This document shows, piece after piece, positions 43,372 through 51,427 of a stretch of 64,000 bases of DNA. The position numbers were made by a program, and so were the translations under genes. Position 1 is the stretch's first letter; every line of letters begins with the position of its first letter. This stretch comes from an uncultured Paracoccaceae bacterium (lineage in GTDB: Bacteria > Pseudomonadota > Alphaproteobacteria > Rhodobacterales > Rhodobacteraceae). The notes below the pieces were generated by a model that made no database searches, was not told the origin of the DNA, and saw nothing but the letters and a program-made list of their open reading frames with translations. Where the stretch lies: contig CANMMF010000003.1 in assembly GCA_947498985.1 (NCBI GenBank), positions 310,001-374,000 on the forward strand, read 5' to 3'.

Positions 43372-44335
43372 CCCCACGCGCAAGCGCGGCGTGACCGATC
43401 TCGTCGGCTCGCTGCCTTTAATCATCTTTGCCTGCGTGCTGATCTATATCAGCTTTAACGCGCCCAATTTCCTCACTCTGCGCAATCTCGAACTGATCCT
43501 GATGCAAAGCTTGCCGGTTGTTCTGGTGTGCGCAGGTCTGGGTGCCGTGGTGATGGCAGGAGGGGACGACGTGGTGTCGGGGGGCATTGATCTGTCGATC
43601 CCGGCGACTGCGGTTCTTTCGGCGGGGATCACAGCCGTGATGCTCTCGCAAGGATGGCCCCTGGCGATCTGCGCGGGTGTCGCATTGCTGGCCTGTCTGA
43701 GTGTGGGGCTGCTCAACGCCGCATTGGTCACACGCATTGGCATGACGCCGTTGCTGACGACGCTGGCCATGTTTGTCGCCGTAGTCGGTGTGAACAATGT
43801 CATCACATCCAGCCGCAGGATCGACGTCGACCATCCCTGGATTGTCGCGCTCAGGGCGCAAGAGATCGCAGGCGTTCCGCTTGGTATTATTGCCGTCGCA
43901 TTGGTTGTCGCCGCGATCTATTTTGCCCTGCACCGCACCCGTTGGGGGCTGAACCTGCAGGCAGCGGGTGGCAGTCGCGATGCGGCCGAGATTTCTGGCC
44001 TGCCTGTGTCTCGGCTTTTCGGGCAGAGCTTTGTTCTGGCATCCGGCACCGGCTACATCTGCGGGTTTTTCGTGCTGGCACGTGGGTCGGGAAGCTCGCC
44101 GGGCGTACAAGACAACCTGATGCTGGAAATGGTCCTCGCCACCTTCCTTGGCGCTGCGTTTTCGACCCGGCGCGTGGTTACAATGTGGGGTGCTGTGTTG
44201 GGGGCCGTGCTTGTTGCTGCCATTTCCATTGGTTTCAAATCCATTGGAGTGAACGTGTTCTGGACCGGGCTGATCAAAGGTTCTCTGATCGTCATTGTGG
44301 TTGCCCTGTCGGCACTGGCGCAGCGAGGGCGATAA
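43361..44335 (+). CDS. Sugar ABC transporter permease 1 (RbsC-like)
   Basis: This 324-residue BPD_transp_2 inner-membrane protein has about eight to ten helices. ATG 43361 overlaps the ATPase stop. The conserved stretch near residue 75 reads VVSGGIDLSIPATAVLSAG (canonical TGGIDLSVG), followed by LNAALVTRIGMTPLLTTLA and AAGGSRDAAEISGLPVSR. Two different permease genes occur in this operon, so they probably form a heterodimer, as in some pentose and autoinducer-2 importers. Confidence 0.92.
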   Translation: MQADPTRKRGVTDLVGSLPLIIFACVLIYISFNAPNFLTLRNLELILMQSLPVVLVCAGLGAVVMAGGDDVVSGGIDLSIPATAVLSAGITAVMLSQGWPLAICAGVALLACLSVGLLNAALVTRIGMTPLLTTLAMFVAVVGVNNVITSSRRIDVDHPWIVALRAQEIAGVPLGIIAVALVVAAIYFALHRTRWGLNLQAAGGSRDAAEISGLPVSRLFGQSFVLASGTGYICGFFVLARGSGSSPGVQDNLMLEMVLATFLGAAFSTRRVVTMWGAVLGAVLVAAISIGFKSIGVNVFWTGLIKGSLIVIVVALSALAQRGR

Positions 44336-44337
44336 GG

Positions 44338-45303
44338 ATGGACAGAACACAGAACCCGATCGTCAACATCCTGCTGCGCTTTGGCTTTTTGGTCGTGTTC
44401 GCGGGTTTTTTCATCCTGTTTGCTGCGTGGAACCCGGTGTTTCTGCAAGGCGGGAACCTTCTGAACATCGTAGAAGGCGCATCGGTTCTGATGATCCTTG
44501 CGCTTGGCATGACGCTGATCGTTGCGACCGGAGGAATCGACCTGAGCGTTGGTATTGCGCTCGATTTTGGGGCAGCTTTTGCCGTTGTTGCGATGAAAAG
44601 CTATGGGTTGGATTGGTTTGGGGCCGCCTGTGCGGGTTTGATCGGTGGATCGCTTGTCGGGATATTCAACGCCATCCTTGTCGTAGGGCTGCGTATCAGC
44701 CCGTTTCTGGCCACTCTGTCGACCTTCTTCATCGGATCATCAGTGCAGCGCATTTTCACGAACGGGGGTGGCCCCATTTCGCACCGCAGGATGCCGGAAG
44801 AGTTCCGCAACCTCGCCCTTGGCGACATCTTTGGCGTCCCAACCGAGGCCGTGATCGCCTTTGTGCTGGTGGTGATTTACTTCCTGATCCTTGAGCGGTC
44901 GATCTGGGGGCGGCGCATTCACGCGATGGGGATGCAGAGATCCGCCTCGATCGTCGCAGGTATCCGCGTGAACCGCATCTTGATCCTGTGTTTTGTCGGG
45001 GCGTCCGTCACATGTGCTGTGGCTGGCCTGATCGCGGCGGCCAATATCCGCATGTTCACGCCCCTATCAGGATTTTCTTACCTGCTGGACGCCATTGCCG
45101 CCGTGTTCATCGGCGCGGCCTTGCACCCGCGCGGTCGTCCCAATGTGCCGGGCACGGTGGCGGGTGTCTTGTTCCTTGGGATGGTGGCTAATGGGTTGAA
45201 CCTGATGGGGCTTAACTTCAACACCAAGGACGCGCTGCAGGGGATTATCCTCCTGTCCGCCCTGGCCCTTGCCGTAGCCCAACAAAGGGCGCGCAATCGC
45301 TAG
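44338..45303 (+). CDS. Sugar ABC transporter permease 2 (RbsC-like)
   Basis: This 321-residue second permease starts two bases after the first one's stop, with AAGG before the ATG. MTLIVATGGIDLSVGIALDFG, NAILVVGLRISPFLATLSTFF and AMGMQRSASIVAGIRVNR are typical of the family. The C-terminal half ends in QGIILLSALALAVAQQR. Its stop overlaps the convergent molybdoenzyme stop by four bases. With the first permease and RbsA-like ATPase it completes the importer. Confidence 0.92.
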   Translation: MDRTQNPIVNILLRFGFLVVFAGFFILFAAWNPVFLQGGNLLNIVEGASVLMILALGMTLIVATGGIDLSVGIALDFGAAFAVVAMKSYGLDWFGAACAGLIGGSLVGIFNAILVVGLRISPFLATLSTFFIGSSVQRIFTNGGGPISHRRMPEEFRNLALGDIFGVPTEAVIAFVLVVIYFLILERSIWGRRIHAMGMQRSASIVAGIRVNRILILCFVGASVTCAVAGLIAAANIRMFTPLSGFSYLLDAIAAVFIGAALHPRGRPNVPGTVAGVLFLGMVANGLNLMGLNFNTKDALQGIILLSALALAVAQQRARNR

Positions 45304-47555
45304 TCTATCTTGGGTTGCCGCGTCACGGTGAGCGGCGGAAGCGGCTTATCCCATCGCTCGACGCGTACCACGCATGTATGGGCGATGTTGCCTTGTGACA
45401 GGGCAGAGCATCCCTTGTCCCGTGTCAGAACGTTTGGGTTGCCGTGCACCTCCAACCTTTGACCATCAATGGTTTGAACATCATACCACGCCCCTGTGGG
45501 AAGCGAGATACAGTCCGCGCGCATCGCGGGTTCCAGCGCAACGGCGCACAGGCATGCCCCGCGGGAATTGGACAGCTTGACCGCATCACCATCAACCACA
45601 CCAAGACGCGCGGCTGCACCGGGATGCAGCCTTGCAACCTCGCGATCTCTGATCTTGGCGGCCCGAGATGTCTCACCAGTGTCATTTTGACCATGCAAGC
45701 GGGTGGACGGTTGACCCGAGATCAGATGGAATGCGCCGTCTTCCAGCGGCGCCCCTTCGACGGGCGGCAGCCAGGTGGCGTGACCGGGGCAGTCCGATAA
45801 GCCCATATCCGCGATTGTCTCATTTGTAAGTGTCAGCTTGCCACTTTCAGTTGTCAGCGGTGACCTCTCAGGGTCTTTTACGAAGTCCGCAAAGGCTGTG
45901 CGCTCTTCATTCGCATCTGGCACGTCAAAACGCCCTTCTGAGCGGAATGCGTCAAAATCCGGCAAGGAGAAGCCAGCGTGTTCGGCCACCTCCTCGGCTT
46001 GTGTCCAGAGCCGGCGTATCCAGCCTTCAGCGTCGCGCCCTTCGGTAAAGGCGTTGCGCAGGCCAAGCGCCTCGGCAATATCGGCAAAAATGTCGAAGTC
46101 ATCCCGCGCTTGCCCCAGAGGAGCGTGATTTTGCGACATGTAAATAAGCGTTGGATCGCGCCGGTTCATCATCAAGTCGTCCCGCTCCAATGCTGTGGTT
46201 GCAGGTAGAACCAGGTCCGCGCGTCGCGCGGTTGCCGTCCAATGATGTTCGTTTACGATCACCGTTTCAGGGCGCGCCCATGCCTGCTCCAATCGGGTCA
46301 GGTCCTGATGGTGGTGAAACGGGTTGCCACCACACCACCAGACCAGTTTCAAATCGGGATAGCGGCGGGTTGTCCCGTTATAGGCATAGGGTTCGCCGGG
46401 GTGCAGCAGTGCGTCGGCTATGCGAGCAACCGGGATGTAGTCAGACACCGGATTGAGAACTTTGGGCAGCGAAGGCCAAGGGATCAGGCGCGCGGCCCGA
46501 CCCACTGGCGCCGTGGAGCCATATCCAAAGGCAAACCCTGTTCCCGGCTTGCCGATCTGACCCAAAGCGCACGCCAGCGCCAGACCCGCCATCAGCGGCT
46601 GTTCCCCATGATCGGCCCGCTGCATCCCCCAAGCGAGAGACACAAGGCTTGCCTTGCCCGGCAGCGCCTTCGCAAGCGCGCGGATGTCGGGTGCGGGAAG
46701 ATCACAGATCGCCGCTGCCCAGTCTGCGGTCTTGGGCACGCCATCGCTCATACCCATCACATAGTCGCGCAAGCTGTCCCACCCACTTGTACAGCGGGTC
46801 AGAAACGCCTTGTCCTCTCTCCCCTCTGCGACGGTTTCATGGATCAAGGCCAGCATCAGCGCCGTGTCTGTGCCTGGGCGGATCGGCCACCATTCCCCAA
46901 GCGCCTCGCCTCGTTCCGGGCTGATTGTAATGACCCGGCAGCCCTTTTCGTGAAGGTGCTGGAGCCATGACCCCACCTCGTGGCGTGATGTGCCCGCCGA
47001 GGCGATCTGTGCTGTGCGGCTGGAAATCCCACCAAACGCCAACAGAACATCGCAGTGTTCTGCGACCAGCGGCATCGCGGGCATATCGTCCTGAAAAGCC
47101 CGGTTACTGAGCCCAAGCAGATGGGGAAACAGTACCTCGGCCGCGGCATGAGAATACGTTTCGCGCGACGAGGTAAATCCCCCCGACAGCGCAAGCATCC
47201 GGCGCATCTGACTTTGAGCGTGATGAAATCGCCCCGCGCTCGACCAACCGTAGGATCCACCGAAGATCGCCTGAGAACCATGTGCTGCGTGAACCCGTTG
47301 CAGCTCGGTTGCGGCAAGTTCCGTTGCTTTATCCCACGAAATCGCAACAAAGCTGTCATTGCAGCGCGCACCCCCTTTGTCACCGTTCAGCCACCCCTTG
47401 CGTGCGACCGGGGTCAGCACACGAGACGCCGCATGCAGGGACGCAGAGCGCCAGCCTTCCCCCACGCGCGAGGGTTGTGGATCATCCTGTAACGGACGCA
47501 GCACACCGTCATCACCGAACTGATACGCCCCCCAATGGGCTGCGGTGTATTTCAC
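45300..47555 (-). CDS. Cytoplasmic DMSO reductase/BisC-type molybdopterin oxidoreductase
   Basis: This 751-residue bis-MGD molybdoenzyme is of the DMSO/TMAO/biotin sulfoxide reductase group. Y102-G-W104 in SYGWSSAGR matches Y114/W116 of Rhodobacter DMSO reductase, and S135 in TYSHAA is at the same 31-residue distance as its Mo-ligand Ser147. It has no [4Fe-4S] cysteine motif at the N-terminus and no Tat signal, so it resembles BisC/MtsZ. The retained Tyr favours S-oxide rather than TMAO substrates. It starts 9 bases after the dehydrogenase stop in the same operon, an unexpected partner for a sugar pathway. Confidence 0.9.
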   Translation of the reverse strand: MKYTAAHWGAYQFGDDGVLRPLQDDPQPSRVGEGWRSASLHAASRVLTPVARKGWLNGDKGGARCNDSFVAISWDKATELAATELQRVHAAHGSQAIFGGSYGWSSAGRFHHAQSQMRRMLALSGGFTSSRETYSHAAAEVLFPHLLGLSNRAFQDDMPAMPLVAEHCDVLLAFGGISSRTAQIASAGTSRHEVGSWLQHLHEKGCRVITISPERGEALGEWWPIRPGTDTALMLALIHETVAEGREDKAFLTRCTSGWDSLRDYVMGMSDGVPKTADWAAAICDLPAPDIRALAKALPGKASLVSLAWGMQRADHGEQPLMAGLALACALGQIGKPGTGFAFGYGSTAPVGRAARLIPWPSLPKVLNPVSDYIPVARIADALLHPGEPYAYNGTTRRYPDLKLVWWCGGNPFHHHQDLTRLEQAWARPETVIVNEHHWTATARRADLVLPATTALERDDLMMNRRDPTLIYMSQNHAPLGQARDDFDIFADIAEALGLRNAFTEGRDAEGWIRRLWTQAEEVAEHAGFSLPDFDAFRSEGRFDVPDANEERTAFADFVKDPERSPLTTESGKLTLTNETIADMGLSDCPGHATWLPPVEGAPLEDGAFHLISGQPSTRLHGQNDTGETSRAAKIRDREVARLHPGAAARLGVVDGDAVKLSNSRGACLCAVALEPAMRADCISLPTGAWYDVQTIDGQRLEVHGNPNVLTRDKGCSALSQGNIAHTCVVRVERWDKPLPPLTVTRQPKID

Positions 47556-47564
47556 GGAGCCTCC

Positions 47565-48623
47565 CTAAAGTTGGGGATCAAACATCACCTTGATCTGCAG
47601 CTCATCCGGGTCCGGCCTGCGGGTCAAGGCTTCTTCGAAGGCCTCCAGCGGATAGACATGCGTTACGCAGACATCCCCGTTGATTTTACCCCGCGCCATG
47701 AGATCCAGCGCCGTGCTATAGGTGAACGGGGCCAGATGACCACCGCGAATGTCGAGCTCTTTGAACTCTCCGAAAATGTTCAGGTCCACCTGCGCGGGCT
47801 CTTTATAAACGCCGAACACGACGATCCGCGCACCCTTTCGCACCAGTTGCAGGCCCTGATTGAAGGCCGTCGTGCGACCGGAGGCCTCAAGAAACACATC
47901 GGCGCCACGCCCGTTTGTAATATCTCCAATCGCCTGCACCAGCTTTGGGTCATCCGGGGCAAAGGCCAGGTCCGCCCCCAAGCGCAGCGCCAGATCGCGT
48001 TTTGGTTTGCCGGGGTTGATAAGGATCAGCTTGCGCGGCGACTTCAGGGCCGCAGCCTGCACCATACCCATGCCAATCGGCCCGGCCCCGCAGACAACCA
48101 CGACATCGTCAAATTGAATATCTGCGCGCTGCACCCCGTGGATCGCGTTGGCAAGCGGCTCTGTGTAACAGGCGGCCTTGTCCGACAGGCCGTCGGGTAC
48201 TTTGTGGATCACCGCATCAGCCGGGTAGATCATGTATTCCGCCCAGCCTCCGTCCAGCGTCGCCCCCAGCACTTGCATGTGATCGGTCAGGTGGTAGCTG
48301 CCGCGCTGGCGGTAAAAGTCGTTCCCGGCTGTCACATTCAATTCCGCTATGACGCGGTTGCCTTCATTGATGCCGTGAACTTCGGCGGCACCTGCGCCAA
48401 GGGCCACGACCGTTCCGGTGAATTCATGCCCGGGCGTGAAGGGGAATGAAAGCTCCCACGGGCCGGTAGCGTCCCACATCGCACGATCCGCAGCACAAAT
48501 GCCGGAGCCGTCGACGCGAACGACCACCTCGCCGGGTCCCGGCTCTGGCCGCTGGACGTGCGGGTCAAAACGATGTTGTCCCCCAAAGCCATGACAACGG
48601 ACGGCTTTCATAGTCGTTGGCAT
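47565..48623 (-). CDS. Zinc-type medium-chain alcohol dehydrogenase 2
   Basis: The 352-residue MDR dehydrogenase resembles polyol/threonine dehydrogenase-type members. GICAADRAMW and PGHEFTG hold catalytic-zinc ligands and VVVVCGAGPIGMGMVQ the NAD(P) site. The usual structural-zinc region reads ELNVTAGNDFYRQRGSYHLTD with no cysteine, as in the first dehydrogenase of the island. GGAGG precedes the ATG by six bases. It is divergent from the transketolase genes across a perfect palindrome and is followed in the operon by the molybdoenzyme. Its substrate is not known. Confidence 0.88.
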   Translation of the reverse strand: MPTTMKAVRCHGFGGQHRFDPHVQRPEPGPGEVVVRVDGSGICAADRAMWDATGPWELSFPFTPGHEFTGTVVALGAGAAEVHGINEGNRVIAELNVTAGNDFYRQRGSYHLTDHMQVLGATLDGGWAEYMIYPADAVIHKVPDGLSDKAACYTEPLANAIHGVQRADIQFDDVVVVCGAGPIGMGMVQAAALKSPRKLILINPGKPKRDLALRLGADLAFAPDDPKLVQAIGDITNGRGADVFLEASGRTTAFNQGLQLVRKGARIVVFGVYKEPAQVDLNIFGEFKELDIRGGHLAPFTYSTALDLMARGKINGDVCVTHVYPLEAFEEALTRRPDPDELQIKVMFDPQL

Positions 48624-48676
48624 CGTGTTCCTCCACGCGCTGAAAAAAGAACTTGCCTTTCACTTTTGTCGTTTTT

Positions 48677-48692
48677 ATTTACATTTGTAAAT
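48677..48692. promoter_or_regulatory. Island operator 2, between dehydrogenase operon and transketolase genes
   Basis: ATTTACA-TT-TGTAAAT is a perfect 7-bp-arm palindrome, 14 bases before the transketolase N start. It shares ACA-N2-TGTAAA with the site at 40724. A single regulator, presumably the SorC protein, could control both divergent promoters. Confidence 0.65.
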
Positions 48693-48705
48693 CCCAGGAG
48701 GTGGC

Positions 48706-49632
48706 ATGCGCAACGAAAAATCAACCGAAGACGTGGCGCTTGGCATTCGGCGTCGCGTGTTTGAACACGCGATGCGGAACAATGGCGGGTATCTGTCGCA
48801 GGCCTGCTCGGCAGCTGAACAACTGGCGTGGCTGTACAATGAAGAGCTGAAGCTGGGAGAGCCGACCCTGCCGATGATCCCGAAACCATTTTCAGGCGTG
48901 CCCTCCCCATCGAACCCCGACTACCACACGGGTGCAGGCTATAACGGACCCTTTGAGCCGCAGTTTGACCGCCTTTTCATCGCGCCCGCACATTACGCGT
49001 TGGTGGCTTATGCTACCCTGATCGAGGTCGGCCGCATGGCGCCTGAGGGCCTGGAGATGTTCAATCAGGATGGCTCCTCTGTCGAGATGATCGGGGCGGA
49101 GCATTCTCCGGGGATGGAGGTGCACAACGGGACGCTTGGCATTGGTCTGTCTACAGCGTCGGGCCTTGCGTATGGTCGTCGCTTGCGCGGCGAGGCCGGG
49201 CGGACATGGGTGTTCATGTCCGACGGTGAGGTGCAGGAAGGCCAGACCTGGGAAGCGGTACAGGCCTGCGCGCATTACGGTATCGACAACGTATTGGCCA
49301 TCATGGATGTAAACGATCAGCAATGCGATGGTGCCATGTCAAGCGTGATGGAGGTTGGCGATATCCGCACTAAGTTCCTGAATTTCGGCGCGACCTGCGT
49401 TGAAATCGACGGCCATGACCTGAGCGCGATGCGTGATGCGGTGCGCGAACCGCACGCGGGAAAGCCGCTGATCATTCTGGCGCGCACAAACCCTTTTCAA
49501 ACGATGTCGATCCTCGAAGAGCGGTTCCCGCGTTTGCACTATGTGCGGTTCAAATCCGAGGATGAACGCGCCCGCTTCAACACCTCAATCGCCGCCGATC
49601 TGGGCGTTAAGCCCGTAGATTATTCGCTTTAA
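48706..49632 (+). CDS. Transketolase N-terminal subunit (TPP-binding)
   Basis: This 308-residue subunit is of a two-gene transketolase. The TPP/Mg motif runs from S172-D-G-E175 (MSDGEVQEGQTWEA) to N203 in DVNDQQ, the normal spacing. PAHYALVAYATLIEVG and EHSPGMEVHNGTLGIGLSTASG are typical of the PP domain. Split transketolases occur in apulose-phosphate and sulfoquinovose routes as well as general pentose metabolism, so the sugar is not fixed by this gene. AGGAGG lies seven bases before the ATG. The partner subunit starts 11 bases after the stop. Confidence 0.92.
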   Translation: MRNEKSTEDVALGIRRRVFEHAMRNNGGYLSQACSAAEQLAWLYNEELKLGEPTLPMIPKPFSGVPSPSNPDYHTGAGYNGPFEPQFDRLFIAPAHYALVAYATLIEVGRMAPEGLEMFNQDGSSVEMIGAEHSPGMEVHNGTLGIGLSTASGLAYGRRLRGEAGRTWVFMSDGEVQEGQTWEAVQACAHYGIDNVLAIMDVNDQQCDGAMSSVMEVGDIRTKFLNFGATCVEIDGHDLSAMRDAVREPHAGKPLIILARTNPFQTMSILEERFPRLHYVRFKSEDERARFNTSIAADLGVKPVDYSL

Positions 49633-49643
49633 GGAGCACACCA

Positions 49644-50648
49644 ATGGTAGAAATGGTCTCCCGTCCTTACGCGACCGCTTTTGAGAAATTTGCGGCGGGC
49701 AACCCCGACATCCTTTGTCTGTCCGCTGACTTGACCTCGTCTTGTGAAATCGACGGTTTCCGCGACCGGCACCCGGATCAGTTCCTTTCGCTTGGCATGG
49801 CCGAACAGAACATGATGAGCTTTGCCGGTGGTCTGGGGCTGGCCGGTTTCAGGCCGTTCATCCACACCTTTGGTGTCTTCATGTACCGGCGGCCTTACGA
49901 CCAGTTGATGGCGTCGATCGCCTATCCTCGACGCAAAGTGCGGCTGATGGGCTTCCTGCCCGGTGTGACGACGCCCGGTGGCATGACGCACCAGTCGATT
50001 GAAGATATTAGCGTCATGCGGTCAATCCCGAACATGACCATCCTGGAAACCGGCGACGCGACCGAGGTAGAAAGCATCTGCGAAGCTGCCGACAGCATCG
50101 ACGGTCCTGTCTGGTGTCGCGTTTTGCGCGGGTCAGTGCCGCGTCTGTTCGATACGCCACTCAAGGTGGGCGAGATGCGCGAATTGGCAACCGGTGACGA
50201 CGTGTTGGTCGTGACCAGTGGCATCTGCACCGAGGAAGCGATGCGCGCGCGCGCCGCCTTCGCCAAGGCTGGCCTCTCAATCCGTCATTTGCATTTGCAC
50301 ACGATCAAACCTTTCAATGCGCAAGCGCTTCTGGATCATATCGGGTCGGTTAAACACGGGGTGGTCACGCTGGAAAACCACGTAACCGAAGGCGGCATTG
50401 GATCGCTTGTGGCTGAAACCATGGCAGATGCTGGAGTCGGCAAACGTCTGATCCGTTTGGGTCTGAAAGACACCTATGCCCATGGCGGTTCGCGCCCTTA
50501 TCTGATGAAATATTACGGCCTTGATGCCTCGGCGTTGGTGCGCGGCATCGAAGATCTGATTGGTCAGTCTTTTGGCATCACCGAAGACGACCTCTCCGCT
50601 GTGCGCTTTGACGATGTGCACTCTCTGGTCAAGGCCGAGGCGCTTTAA
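49644..50648 (+). CDS. Transketolase C-terminal subunit
   Basis: This 334-residue partner carries the pyrimidine-binding domain (ILCLSADLTSSCEIDGF; FLSLGMAEQNMMSFAGGLGLAGFRPFIHTF with the catalytic-type Glu). The C-terminal transketolase domain has LVVTSGICTEEAMRARA, LHTIKPFNAQALL and VVTLENHVTEGGIGSLVAE. AAGGAG precedes the ATG. With the N subunit it would move a two-carbon unit between sugar phosphates, the last step linking the island to central metabolism. It is the final intact gene of the island; a truncated recombinase follows. Confidence 0.92.
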   Translation: MVEMVSRPYATAFEKFAAGNPDILCLSADLTSSCEIDGFRDRHPDQFLSLGMAEQNMMSFAGGLGLAGFRPFIHTFGVFMYRRPYDQLMASIAYPRRKVRLMGFLPGVTTPGGMTHQSIEDISVMRSIPNMTILETGDATEVESICEAADSIDGPVWCRVLRGSVPRLFDTPLKVGEMRELATGDDVLVVTSGICTEEAMRARAAFAKAGLSIRHLHLHTIKPFNAQALLDHIGSVKHGVVTLENHVTEGGIGSLVAETMADAGVGKRLIRLGLKDTYAHGGSRPYLMKYYGLDASALVRGIEDLIGQSFGITEDDLSAVRFDDVHSLVKAEAL

Positions 50649-50713
50649 GGGGGCCTGAACCCAGAGTTTTGAGCCGTTCGAAGTCCGATTGGAACGGCAG
50701 GCAGCGGTGCTGC

Positions 50714-51155
50714 TGGAAGTGACCCAGTCCCGCAAAATGCGACCGTATTGGCGCGTCGATATGTATGGGCGGTCATAAAAGCGACTTGGAAACATGAATC
50801 GGCCCGCGAACATCCCAGGCGATTTGACCCACGCAAGAACAGATGCACGCGTGTTTTCTATCCACTCGCGTTGGACGGGTCGCTTCGTTTTACTTTGGAT
50901 CACGGAAACACCTTCCCGGACCCGGTCATTCTTTATGAGGTCGCACACCGCTCGTCTGACCAAATCACGGCCACGCAGCTTGTTATCGGTGGCGACAGTG
51001 AGCAAAGCGGGGTTCCGTAGATTGCCAGCGAACCCGAGACGCGCCCTGATTGCCCAAACCTGTTTCAGCAACAACAGTCGTATTTCCCGGACGATGCGTC
51101 CCTCGTTCCAGGCTCTGCGTTTCGGGGTGGCGGCAGGAAGTTGAACTCTTGGCAT
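50714..51155 (-). pseudogene. Truncated tyrosine recombinase (integrase) remnant
   Basis: From the ATG at 51155 the minus strand encodes about 147 residues matching the compact IS/island-type tyrosine recombinases: MPRVQLPAATPKRRAWNEGR, a VWAIRARL helix, ATDNKLRGRDLVRRAVCDL, VIQSKTKRPVQ and FPSRFYDRPYISTRQYGRIL. The first catalytic Arg region (LRGRDL) is present. The expected continuation with THSMRRT, LLGHT and the nucleophile Tyr is absent: the frame runs into unrelated sequence and then antisense transketolase. It is therefore a 3'-truncated relic at the right border of the island. The flanks 50649-50713 and 51156-51378 hold no gene I can support. Confidence 0.8.
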
Positions 51156-51378
51156 AATACGCCCTCCAATCCTCCCTCCGAACCCAGTCATCAGCACGAC
51201 GCCGACTATGACAGCTTAGCAAGGTACTGAATGACCGGTCTTTCGGCTGCATTGCAGCGACTTAAAATTTGAACATGCAGCAAAACTTGTGCTGTTTGGA
51301 CTGGCAGCAGATAAAGCGAATTCACAGTTTGGGCTCCCTGCCGACCTTCGCTGCATGTGCCACGCGCTCTTCACGTCT

Positions 51379-51406
51379 AAAAAAGGCGGCGCCGAAGACG
51401 CCGCCC
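51379..51406 (-). terminator. Terminator of the second solute-binding protein gene
   Basis: On the minus strand GGCGGCG (51405-51399), 7-base loop, CGCCGCC (51391-51385) is followed by six T residues. It lies 22 bases after the stop at 51428. Confidence 0.88.
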
Positions 51407-51427
51407 TTCCCAAAGACAAACCCGACC

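Noticed and set aside
36495-50648. Assignment of the island as the known apiose/apulose or sulfo-transketolase pathway
   Set aside because: The split transketolase and FGGY kinase fit apulose use, but no apiose isomerase is present and the AraD-like enzyme, two dehydrogenases and molybdoenzyme are unexplained. No sulfoquinovose enzymes are seen either.
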